47,905 bases of DNA from CAZEVY01 sp964515555. GTDB lineage: Bacteria; Acidobacteriota; Terriglobia; Bryobacterales; Bryobacteraceae. A program made the translations under genes and the position numbers. Every line of letters begins with the position of its first letter. Position 1 is the stretch's first letter. Of this stretch, positions 42,057 through 47,905 are shown in pieces. Below the pieces are notes generated by a model that searched no databases, was not told where the DNA came from, and saw only the letters and a program-made list of their open reading frames with translations. The DNA lies in the NCBI GenBank assembly GCA_964515555.1, contig CAZEVY010000032.1, positions 1-47,905 of the forward strand, read 5' to 3'.

Positions 42057-43076
42057 ATGCACGAAGTTCCCGAGCTGCGTCTCCTCCTCGAGGATTTCTT
42101 TTCACTCGAGCAACCGCGGCTGTCGCGGGTGGCGGCCGGATCGGCGGCGGTGCACGTTTTTCTGATCGCCCTGGTGCTGGCGCTCCCGGCGGGCCTGCCG
42201 CTGGTGCCCGACGCCCCGCTTCGCCCGCGAGTGGCCGTGACCCCGCTGATCGCCCCGCCGGCGCGTCTGACGCAGCCGGAGCCGAATCGCGCCAAGGTCA
42301 GCCAGGAGCTCACCCTCGAAGGCCTGCTGCCCCGTCCCAGGCTCCAGGCGGCTTCACCGGCGCCGCCGCCGAGACCGTTCGCGCCACCGGGGGCTCCTGC
42401 GCGCCGGGAGACCGCGCCCGCGACCCCCGAGCCCCCGCCGCTTCCCGCATCGCCGCCCGGCCTGCCGACCGAGACCGCCGGGGCTGGCCAGGCGCCGCAA
42501 GCCGCTCCGCCTCCTCAGATTCAGGCTGAGGAGCGGCCCAAGCTCGCCTTCGAAAAAGTGACCTCCCTGCCCCCGCCTTCCGGCGCGCCCCGAATCCCCG
42601 TCCCGCCCCGCACCTCGATCGACGAGGCGATCCGAGGCGCCGCGCGTTCGGGTGGGGGCGGCGTCGCGGTCGGCGACCAGGACGACACCCTCCCCTCGTC
42701 CGGCGGCGCGCTCTCACAAAGCCCGTCGCCCCCGCAGCGATCGAGCCGCCTGGAGCTGCTCAGCGATCCCAAGGGCGTCGACTTCCGGCCGTACCTCATC
42801 CGCGTGCTGGCGTCGGTGCGGCGCAACTGGCTGGCGGTGATCCCCGAGAGCGTCCGGCTCGGCCGCAGGGGCCGCGTCCAGATTCAGTTCGCCATCAGCA
42901 AGGACGGCAGTGTGCCGAAGCTCGTGATCGCCGTGCCTTCCGGCGCCGAGGCGCTGGACCGCGCCGCGGTCGCCGGTATCAGCGCGTCGAATCCCTTTCC
43001 GCCTCTGCCCTCCGAGTTCACCGGTGACCAGGTTCGACTCCAACTGACTTTTTCCTATAACGCCTCCGCGCGTTGA
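42057..43076 (+). CDS. TonB-family energy transducer
   Basis: 339 residues. One transmembrane helix (about 25-48, AAVHVFLIALVLALPAG) is followed by a long Pro/Ala-rich periplasmic linker (about 60-200). The C-terminal TonB domain (about 245-339) carries YLIRVLASVRRNWLAVIPES, GRRGRVQIQFAISKDGSV and the closing QVRLQLTFSY strand. TonB transmits proton-motive force from ExbB/ExbD to outer-membrane receptors such as the one at 11042-14200. No exbB or exbD is in the window. About 27 residues precede the helix, more than in classical TonB. Confidence 0.88.
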   Translation: MHEVPELRLLLEDFFSLEQPRLSRVAAGSAAVHVFLIALVLALPAGLPLVPDAPLRPRVAVTPLIAPPARLTQPEPNRAKVSQELTLEGLLPRPRLQAASPAPPPRPFAPPGAPARRETAPATPEPPPLPASPPGLPTETAGAGQAPQAAPPPQIQAEERPKLAFEKVTSLPPPSGAPRIPVPPRTSIDEAIRGAARSGGGGVAVGDQDDTLPSSGGALSQSPSPPQRSSRLELLSDPKGVDFRPYLIRVLASVRRNWLAVIPESVRLGRRGRVQIQFAISKDGSVPKLVIAVPSGAEALDRAAVAGISASNPFPPLPSEFTGDQVRLQLTFSYNASAR

Positions 43077-43142
43077 GTGGCCGCGGATTCGCCTTTCGTG
43101 GCTGCGTTTCCGAATCGCGAGCCGCGCCCCGACTGTACGGAG

Positions 43143-43154
43143 TGGTTAGAACCA
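43143..43154. promoter_or_regulatory. 12-bp near-perfect palindrome downstream of tonB
   Basis: TGGTT (43143-43147), AG, AACCA (43150-43154). The 2-nt centre is too small for an RNA loop, so a dimeric protein site is the better reading. The rest of 43077-43330 holds no convincing gene or RNA. Confidence 0.25.
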
Positions 43155-43332
43155 ACGCTTCATGCCGTGTCTCACTTCCTAGGGAGGCGTAGGGCGCGGG
43201 TGGGCCTAAAGTTAGGTGTCCCGGCTGGCGTCGGAAACGCACAACGGCGGCCTTTGGCGCCGAGAGCGTCATCCGGCGCAGCTTACGTTCGCATGCGGCG
43301 TGCGATTTTCCGCCTCCAGTATCATCGCGTCC

Positions 43333-43381
43333 GGGGGCAACTACCCCCATATGGGGTGCTTGGGTTTCAGGGGACATCCCC
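43333..43381 (+). promoter_or_regulatory. Alternating G and C blocks forming competing hairpins
   Basis: Five G (43333-43337), five C (43344-43348), four G (43353-43356), then GGGG (43370-43373) and CCCC (43378-43381). The C block can pair with the G block on either side; the second option is the perfect palindrome CCCCATATGGGG (43345-43356). The last G/C pair makes a further hairpin. No T-tract follows. It could terminate tonB transcription or be a switch. Confidence 0.4.
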
Positions 43382-43406
43382 GAGGGTATTAAGCGATTCA
43401 GCGGAC

Positions 43407-43435
43407 TTACAATCGGGCTGGAAAATGTTTTAATT
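43407..43435 (+). promoter_or_regulatory. Candidate sigma-70 promoter for the sigma-factor gene
   Basis: TTACAA (43407-43412) and TTAATT (43430-43435) are separated by 17 bp. Transcription would start near 43442 and produce a leader of about 215 nt before the sigma-factor start. That leader contains the four stem-loops described next. Confidence 0.45.
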
Positions 43436-43482
43436 TGCCGAAGAGGATAAGAGAGCGTTCGTAGCAGACGTATCGTTTCCCA

Positions 43483-43626
43483 GATCGGAACACGGTGATC
43501 CGTCTTGATATGCGGAGGTGTTCTGTATCAGGAAACGGTGCGGCTGTACAGGTGAGGGACTGACATTCCGCACTGAGGGCCAAGGTACGCAAACCCTTGG
43601 TTCTAGGGTGTTCCGTTTAGTACCCT
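43483..43626 (+). ncRNA. Predicted structured leader RNA, four consecutive stem-loops
   Basis: Stem 1: GAT (43483-43485) with ATC (43527-43529), GAACAC (43488-43493) with GTGTTC (43518-43523), and inside it TCCG (43499-43502) with CGGA (43513-43516). Stem 2: GTGCGG (43538-43543) with CCGCAC (43568-43573). Stem 3: CCAAGG (43580-43585) with CCTTGG (43595-43600), loop TACGCAAAC. Stem 4: AGGGT (43605-43609) with ACCCT (43622-43626). All pairings are exact. The element ends 30 nt before GTG 43657, with no ORF I believe in. It is a candidate riboswitch, attenuator, protein-binding leader or small RNA; it does not match any class whose sequence I can recall. Confidence 0.5.
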
Positions 43627-43656
43627 TCCCGCCGAGCCTCGTCCAATCCCCTCGCC

Positions 43657-44658
43657 GTGAACATGGCTGCCCGCGTGCAAAGAGACATTCGACCGGAGCG
43701 ACCGGCCTTCAACGCCGCGCCGATGCGAGGCGCGATGCGAAAGCCGATGCGACGGGAAATGCTCGACGCCCTGGAGGAAGAGTCCATGTCACCGATGGCC
43801 GCCGCCGCACCGGCGATTACCGCCAACGAGGTTATCCTCGCTGAGATCAACATCGACGAAATCTCAACCTGCGAAGTTCCCGCCTGCGAAGTCTCCGTCA
43901 GCGAAGCCACCGGCAACGGCACGGCCGCCGGGGCCCACGTGGATCGCGACCGGGTCGTCCTCCAGCATCTGCCCCTGGTGAAGGCGATCGCCGTCCGGGT
44001 GCACGACAACCTCCCGGTGCACGTCGACCTGGACGACCTGGTTCACGCCGGCATCCTGGGACTCTTCGACGCCGTGAACAAGTACAATCCCGATAAGCAG
44101 GTGGTCTTCTCCAGCTACGCCAAGCACCGCATCAAGGGCGCCATCCTGGACAGCCTCAGGCAGCTCGACTGGGCGTCGCGCGATCTGCGGCGTCGTCACA
44201 AGCAGGTGGAGGCGGCGCAGCGCGACCTGGCGGCGAAGCTCCAGCGCACGCCGACCGAAGCCGAGGTCGCCGAGAACCTGGGCGTCGAAGAGAGCCGCTG
44301 GCGGCAGATGATGCTCGACCTGCGCAACGTGGGGCTGATCTCGGCCTCGACCCGCAGCCAGGAAGGCGACGATCTTCCACCCCCCGATTTTCCGAGCCAT
44401 CCCGAGACGCAGCCGGACCGCATCTGCGCGCGCCAGCAGATGCGCAACGCGCTGGGCGACGCCATGAAGGTGCTGCCGGAGCGCTACCAGAAGGTGGTGG
44501 TGCTCTACTACACCAACGAGATGACGATGAAGGAAATCGGCGGCGTACTCGGCATCAATGAGAGCCGCGTGTCGCAGATCCACAAGTCGGCGCTCGAGAA
44601 GATGGCGGCCGTGCTGGAGTCCAACGGCATTACCTCAGCGGCGGCGTTCGCGGAATAG
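43657..44658 (+). CDS. FliA/WhiG-like alternative sigma factor with long N-terminal extension
   Basis: 333 residues from GTG 43657 (ATG 43663 also possible). Region 2 (about 100-165) has DLVHAGILGLFDAVNKYNP and FSSYAKHRIKGAILDSLRQLDW, the sigma-28 hallmark. Region 3 (about 170-245) has RTPTEAEVAENLGV, and region 4 (about 265-320) has LPERYQKVVVLYYTNEMTMKEIGGVLGINESRVSQIH. FliA proteins are usually ~240 residues; here some 95 extra, acidic and low-complexity residues precede region 2 (SPMAAAAPAITA; EISTCEVPACEVSVSE). No flagellar gene or anti-sigma factor (FlgM-like) is nearby. Its regulon is unknown. The leader RNA ahead of it suggests post-transcriptional control. Confidence 0.88.
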   Translation: MNMAARVQRDIRPERPAFNAAPMRGAMRKPMRREMLDALEEESMSPMAAAAPAITANEVILAEINIDEISTCEVPACEVSVSEATGNGTAAGAHVDRDRVVLQHLPLVKAIAVRVHDNLPVHVDLDDLVHAGILGLFDAVNKYNPDKQVVFSSYAKHRIKGAILDSLRQLDWASRDLRRRHKQVEAAQRDLAAKLQRTPTEAEVAENLGVEESRWRQMMLDLRNVGLISASTRSQEGDDLPPPDFPSHPETQPDRICARQQMRNALGDAMKVLPERYQKVVVLYYTNEMTMKEIGGVLGINESRVSQIHKSALEKMAAVLESNGITSAAAFAE

Positions 44659-44710
44659 TCATTGTTTTTCGTTCTTAGTTGCCGGCTTTCAGTTGGACAC
44701 TGCTCCCTCG

Positions 44711-44741
44711 CTGACAACTGACGACTGATAACTGACAACTG
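44711..44741. repeat. Heptanucleotide tandem repeat, about 4.4 copies
   Basis: Consecutive units CTGACAA, CTGACGA, CTGATAA, CTGACAA, CTG. It lies between the convergent sigma-factor and monooxygenase genes, where transcription from both sides ends. Similar heptad arrays occur dispersed in some cyanobacterial and acidobacterial genomes. There is no hairpin with a T-tract here. Confidence 0.6.
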
Positions 44742-44746
44742 CCGCT

Positions 44747-45919
44747 CTAAGGTTGCCCCCGACCCACGGGGACGGCCACGTCGAACCAGCCGATCATCAT
44801 CTCCTCCCAACTCTGCTCGCCCCACACGACCGTGGCCTTCGGGTCGGGGTTGCGCGCGTTGTTGACCGAGTTGTCGAACCAGGCGGTGCACTCGATGCGC
44901 GTGCCACGCGGCAGCTCGATCGGCTCGTCGAGATAGTAGTAGGGCTGCGAGTTGAAATCGTAGCGCGGCACCCGCAGGAGAATCCGCGTCTCGACGTCGG
45001 GGAAGACGGCGCGGAACTCGAAGGCGCGGCCGCGCAGATGCATGTGCGGCCGCATCCCGGCCAGCGCCGCTGCCTCGTAGATCGCCGCCGACGCTTCGAC
45101 GCGATGATTGTCGGCCCCCGGCGGGATCGCGAACGAATGATCGGAGGCCCGCATCGCGCGGATGCGGTAGCGCGGCGGCTGCTTGGCGAACACCAGTCCG
45201 ATGCGCGTCCGGTCGCGTGCCGCCTTCCCGTTGCCGGTGTAGTGAAGCTGGAAGACCAGCTCCGAGCCGGCCGGAATCAGGCGCGCGTAGCCTGGCTTCC
45301 ACGTCTGCGGCAGCATCCCCGGGGCGTAGCCCGCCAGGTACTCGCCCCAGCGGTAGTATCCGCCCGACGGCGGCCGCACCATGACGATGGCGTGGTGCAC
45401 CACCTCGCGCGCGCCCGGCCGAACCTCGGCCATCTCGACCCACTTGTCCTCGGTGAAATTCGTCGGCGTGGTGAAGTACTGATAGTCGACCTCGCCCGCC
45501 GCCGGCACCTCGAAGTCGGTGGGCATCTCGAAAACGGCGTCGGGCTGCGCCGCGCGCCAGCCGTCGGGAAAACGGCGCGGTGCGGGCGCCTCGGCCGGAT
45601 CGCCCGCCGCGGCCCCGCGCTCGGCCCAGCGCGCCAGCGTGGCGATCTCGCCGGCGTCGAGCGAAAGGTCGTTGCGGAACTTGCCGAACTGCGGATCGGC
45701 CGACCACGGCGGCATGCGGCGCGCGACCACCGCTTCCCGGATGGCGCGAGCCCACGGACGGACGTTCTCGTAAGTCGTCAGCGGCATCCGGCCGATCTCG
45801 CCCGCGCGATGGCACTCCTGGCAGCGGCGCTGAAGAATCGGGAGTACGTCGCGGTAGAACACCGGATCGCCCGCGATGGAAGCAGAGGAGAGCGCTAGAG
45901 CGGCGACGAGGAGGCGCAC
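44747..45919 (-). CDS. Cytochrome c fused to copper type II (PHM-like) monooxygenase
   Basis: 390 residues from GTG 45919, with GGAGG 3 nt upstream and a signal peptide (RLLVAALALSSASIAG). Residues 33-37, CQECH, bind haem c, and RMPPW near 68-72 may give the axial Met. The rest resembles peptidylglycine-hydroxylating / dopamine beta-monooxygenase enzymes. Copper A candidates are His175-His176 (VVHHAIV) and His226 (FQLHYTG); copper B candidates are His292 and His294 (RPHMHLRG) and Met374/375 (WEEMMIGWF). Spacing agrees with the known ligand pattern. The cytochrome could supply the electrons that animals take from ascorbate. The substrate is unknown. TATACT (45928-45933) lies 8 nt before the GTG. 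Confidence 0.8.
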   Translation of the reverse strand: MRLLVAALALSSASIAGDPVFYRDVLPILQRRCQECHRAGEIGRMPLTTYENVRPWARAIREAVVARRMPPWSADPQFGKFRNDLSLDAGEIATLARWAERGAAAGDPAEAPAPRRFPDGWRAAQPDAVFEMPTDFEVPAAGEVDYQYFTTPTNFTEDKWVEMAEVRPGAREVVHHAIVMVRPPSGGYYRWGEYLAGYAPGMLPQTWKPGYARLIPAGSELVFQLHYTGNGKAARDRTRIGLVFAKQPPRYRIRAMRASDHSFAIPPGADNHRVEASAAIYEAAALAGMRPHMHLRGRAFEFRAVFPDVETRILLRVPRYDFNSQPYYYLDEPIELPRGTRIECTAWFDNSVNNARNPDPKATVVWGEQSWEEMMIGWFDVAVPVGRGQP

Positions 45920-45927
45920 CGGCCTCC

Positions 45928-45933
45928 AGTATA
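45928..45933 (-). promoter_or_regulatory. -10 hexamer of the cytochrome c/monooxygenase gene
   Basis: TATACT on the minus strand, 8 nt before GTG 45919. The GGAGG between them would be mostly upstream of the transcription start, so either the mRNA is leaderless or the promoter is elsewhere. Confidence 0.4.
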
Positions 45934-45944
45934 TCGCCGCGCGG

Positions 45945-46373
45945 CTACATGATCGGGTTCACCTTGAGCACCGCGAAATTGCCGTCCTCGCGCGACGGCG
46001 CGCGCTTGTGTCCGATGCGGTCGAACGCCAGGCTCACCGCGCGCGTCGCCTCGCCGTGCGGCTCCGGATACAGCTTCACCTCGCGCCCCTCGCGGCCGGT
46101 CTCGATGTGCTCGCATTCCTCCGGCGTCGCGAAGCCGACCACGTGAGTCGACCCGTCGGGCAGCTTGTGGCACTCAAAGCTCTGGAAGATCGGCGACGCG
46201 TAGAGCGGTGCATCCTCGCCGATCGGCGAGGCGGTGAAGCCGTAGGTTCCGTTGTCCTGGTCGATGAGGGCGAAACCCTCCCGATCGACGGCGATGAGGC
46301 GGACCTGGTCGCGCGCGCGCAGCAACTCGCGCTGACGCTCGGCTTCGACGGTGGAGGGCGCAACAGTGCTCAT
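45945..46373 (-). CDS. Hypothetical protein, 142 residues
   Basis: I do not recognise a family. The protein opens MSTVAPSTVEAERQRELLRA (helical), then a beta-rich body: VRLIAVDREGFALIDQDNGT, SPIFQSFECHKLPDGSTHVV, GFATPEECEHIETGREGREV. There is no signal peptide or membrane segment, so it is probably cytosolic. Support for being real: GGAG 9 nt before ATG 46373, a perfect TATAAT at 46397-46402 (minus strand), and a short gap after the TPR gene. The body loosely suggests a small ligand- or partner-binding domain. Confidence 0.65.
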   Translation of the reverse strand: MSTVAPSTVEAERQRELLRARDQVRLIAVDREGFALIDQDNGTYGFTASPIGEDAPLYASPIFQSFECHKLPDGSTHVVGFATPEECEHIETGREGREVKLYPEPHGEATRAVSLAFDRIGHKRAPSREDGNFAVLKVNPIM

Positions 46374-46396
46374 GAAGGATGACTCCGGGAACTTCG

Positions 46397-46402
46397 ATTA
46401 TA
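46397..46402 (-). promoter_or_regulatory. Consensus -10 box of the 142-residue hypothetical gene
   Basis: TATAAT on the minus strand at 46397-46402, overlapping the TAA stop of the TPR gene, 23 nt before ATG 46373. This gives a leader of about 16 nt containing GGAG. No clear -35 box. The gene can therefore be expressed independently of the upstream TPR gene. Confidence 0.45.
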
Positions 46403-47135
46403 ACGTACCGAGCCGGAGATGCCTCTCGGCGTCGGCGGCGCGGCCCAGTCGCTGGTACACCTTCGCCAGCAGCAGGTGCGCCTGCGCGTACCGCGGATCG
46501 AGCGCCACGGCGCGCTCGATCTTCGCCGCGGCCTCGGCGGGACGATCGAGAGAGAACAACGCGCGGCCCAGCTCGGTCAGCGATCGCGGCGAGGGCTGCG
46601 CCCGTTCGAGCGGCTCCACCGCTTCGCGCGTGCGGCCCTGCCGCAACAGGAAGACGCCGAAGTGGAGGCGCGGGTCGTCCTCGGGGCGTCCCGGCACCGG
46701 CGACGCGCCGATGGCCGCGCGAAAATGCTTCTCCGCCTCCCCCTCCTCGCCCCCGGCCGACAGCGCCTGCGCGAGCGCCGAGTGGACGCGCCATCGCTGC
46801 GCGGCTCCCTGGGACGACAGCGCCTTCCGCAACACGCCGATCGCCGCGGCGAAGCGATTCAGCGCGAAGAGATTGCGCCCGTGAAAGTAGCAGGCGTCGG
46901 CGTCGGCCGGCGCGAGGCGGCAGGCCTCGGCGAACGGCTTCTCGGCGAGCTCGTGATCGGATCGCGACGCGTAAACGACGCCGAGCCACCGCCACGCCGC
47001 CGCACTATCAGGCTCCTTCGCGACCATGCCTTTCAGCGCGGCTTCGGCCTGCCGCGAGCGCCCGGCGCGCAGGTCGGCGACCGCGCGGTCGAGCTCGGCT
47101 TGCGCCAACAGGACCGCTGCGAGAAGCCCGATCAT
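46398..47135 (-). CDS. TPR protein
   Basis: 245 residues with a short hydrophobic N-terminus (MIGLLAAVLLAQAE), likely a signal peptide. Five or six TPR units span most of the protein, for example SAAAWRWLGVVYASRSDHELA, ADACYFHGRNLFALNRFAAA and PRYAQAHLLLAKVYQRLGRA. Probably a periplasmic scaffold or adaptor. ATG 47135 overlaps the stop of the sigma-54 activator by 4 bp, so it is co-translated with that regulator. Confidence 0.8.
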   Translation of the reverse strand: MIGLLAAVLLAQAELDRAVADLRAGRSRQAEAALKGMVAKEPDSAAAWRWLGVVYASRSDHELAEKPFAEACRLAPADADACYFHGRNLFALNRFAAAIGVLRKALSSQGAAQRWRVHSALAQALSAGGEEGEAEKHFRAAIGASPVPGRPEDDPRLHFGVFLLRQGRTREAVEPLERAQPSPRSLTELGRALFSLDRPAEAAAKIERAVALDPRYAQAHLLLAKVYQRLGRAADAERHLRLGTL

Positions 47136-47905
47136 TCCTTCGGTTGAATTCCGAGCGTCTTCATCTTCCGGTACAGATTGCTGCGCTCGAGTCCCAAACT
47201 GTCCGCCGTGCGCGACACGTTGCCGCTGTGCTCCTCCAGCTTGCGGAGTATGTAGTCGCGCTCGGCCGTCTCGCGAACCTCCTGGAGGCTCGCGAAATCG
47301 AGCGGCCGCGGCGGCGCGTGATTCTTCCGCGCCGGGTTCAGCGGAATGTGGCGCGCGTCCACGCGCACCTGCGGATTCATGATCACGATGCGCTCCATCA
47401 GGTTCCGCAGCTCGCGCACGTTGCCCGGCCAGTGGTATTCGCGCAGCAGATCGTACGCCTCCGGCGTCATCTCCTTGGCCTTGCGTCCGTAGGCCTGCGC
47501 GAAGCCGGCCAGAAAGAAGTCCGCCAGCAGCGGAATGTCCTCCACGCGCTCCCGCAGCGGCGGAACGTAGAACGGAATCACGTTGAGCCGGTAGAACAGG
47601 TCCTCCCGGAAATTGCCGCGCTCGATCTCCTCCTCCAGCTTCTTGTTGGTCGCCGCCACCACCCGCACGTCCACCTGCACGAAATGCGACGCGCCGACCG
47701 GCTCGAAGCGCTGCTCCTCCAGTGCCCGCAGCACCTTGGCCTGCGTCTTCAGGCTCATGTCGCCGATCTCGTCGAGAAACAGCGTCCCCTTGTCGGCCTT
47801 CTGGAACTTGCCGGTCTTGTCCTCGCTCGCGCCCGTGAAGCTTCCCTTGCGATGGCCGAACAGTTCGCTCTCGATCAGCTCCTCGGGAATGGCGGCGCAG
47901 TTCAC
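47132..47905 (-). CDS. Sigma-54-dependent activator, NtrC family (N-terminus beyond the window)
   Basis: 257 residues visible, open at the right edge. It has the sigma-54 contact loop GSFTGA, Walker B GTLFLDEIGDM, VAATNKKLEEEI, FREDLFYRLNVIPFYVPPLR and HWPGNVRELRNLMERI. The C-terminal Fis-type helix-turn-helix reads SGNVSRTADSLGLERSNLYRKM. Walker A and any receiver domain lie outside, so whether it is a two-component regulator cannot be seen. The loop has the canonical Thr, unlike the activator at 31881. The next gene on the strand is a TPR protein with a 4-bp overlap. Confidence 0.9.
   Translation of the reverse strand: MNCAAIPEELIESELFGHRKGSFTGASEDKTGKFQKADKGTLFLDEIGDMSLKTQAKVLRALEEQRFEPVGASHFVQVDVRVVAATNKKLEEEIERGNFREDLFYRLNVIPFYVPPLRERVEDIPLLADFFLAGFAQAYGRKAKEMTPEAYDLLREYHWPGNVRELRNLMERIVIMNPQVRVDARHIPLNPARKNHAPPRPLDFASLQEVRETAERDYILRKLEEHSGNVSRTADSLGLERSNLYRKMKTLGIQPKE

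Noticed and set aside
43135..43165. tRNA-like T-arm string GGTTAGAACC
   Set aside because: No acceptor stem, anticodon arm or D-arm can be folded around it.
43077..43433. 118-residue plus-strand ORF directly after tonB, and 119-residue minus-strand ORF at 43018-43377
   Set aside because: Neither has a ribosome site or recognisable motif. Both read through the hairpin region, and their composition looks like non-coding sequence.
43415..43440. Possible sigma-54 promoter (GG...GC) before the sigma-factor gene
   Set aside because: The GG and GC are about 15 nt apart instead of the required 10, so the -24/-12 pattern is not met.
43538..43610. Resemblance to a cyclic-di-GMP (GEMM) riboswitch because of the ACGCAAA string
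   Set aside because: The other conserved blocks, such as the GCAAACC segment and tetraloop receptor, are missing, and the stems do not line up.
44508..45815. 435-residue minus-strand ORF
   Set aside because: A shadow of the cytochrome c-monooxygenase gene in another frame, continuing into the sigma-factor gene.
1..47905. CRISPR arrays, insertion sequences, prophage or integrase genes
   Set aside because: No spaced direct repeats of CRISPR size, no transposase or integrase-like frame and no target-site duplications were seen.

Overview
The window is a GC-rich, gene-dense bacterial chromosome segment. The likely source is an acidobacterium close to Solibacter/Bryobacterales. The reasons are a TonB-dependent receptor with an N-terminal carboxypeptidase-regulatory-like domain, two secreted proteins ending in the C-terminal domain known from Solibacter as TIGR03437, a cytochrome c fused to a copper type II monooxygenase module, and many short mixed operons. 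This assignment comes from family content, not from a database search. I see no rRNA, tRNA, CRISPR array, insertion sequence or prophage. Two ends are cut: recA at the left edge and a sigma-54 activator at the right edge.

Layout. 1-6841: recA tail, a secreted S41 peptidase, an FtsX-type permease and an ABC-2 exporter (ATPase plus permease). 6872-11010: class I fumarase, an Nramp metal transporter fused to a universal-stress domain, a YjbR-family protein, and the debris of a PIN-domain (VapC-like) toxin gene. 11042-17738: TonB-dependent receptor, fabD and a secreted TIGR03437 protein. 17861-23840: SGNH hydrolase with a DUF3108 protein, a second YjbR protein, a sugar-phosphate-isomerase-like protein, an exported RidA, and a PhoR/PhoB-type two-component pair. 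23909-27971: APC permease, folD, coaE and an HtrA-type protease. 27931-33141: a polytopic glycosyltransferase, a Fic protein with a winged helix and a striking promoter, cysteine desulfurase, an orphan sigma-54 activator and a PilZ-like protein. 33153-43076: a giant Ig-like/TIGR03437 secreted protein, VOC protein, MFS transporter, TPR protein, polytopic membrane protein, Gfo/Idh/MocA oxidoreductase and TonB. 43077-47905: a long non-coding stretch with a series of predicted stem-loops, a FliA/WhiG-like sigma factor, the cytochrome c-copper monooxygenase, a hypothetical protein, a TPR protein and the truncated sigma-54 activator.

How the parts fit. TonB and the receptor are the two halves of an energised outer-membrane uptake route, although they lie about 28 kb apart. 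Several exported proteins (S41 peptidase, HtrA, RidA, the TIGR03437 proteins, the monooxygenase) point to a heavily used periplasm and cell surface. Regulation is by a two-component pair, two sigma-54 activators, one alternative sigma factor, a PilZ-like protein and a Fic enzyme.

The best leads for something new are: (a) four consecutive stem-loops at 43483-43626 in front of the sigma-factor gene; (b) the Fic promoter, where an 11-bp element recurs exactly 40 bp apart, once next to the -35 box and once by the start codon; and (c) a recurring arrangement in which a -10 hexamer lies only 6-9 nt before the start codon at seven first-in-operon genes, suggesting leaderless mRNAs are common here.
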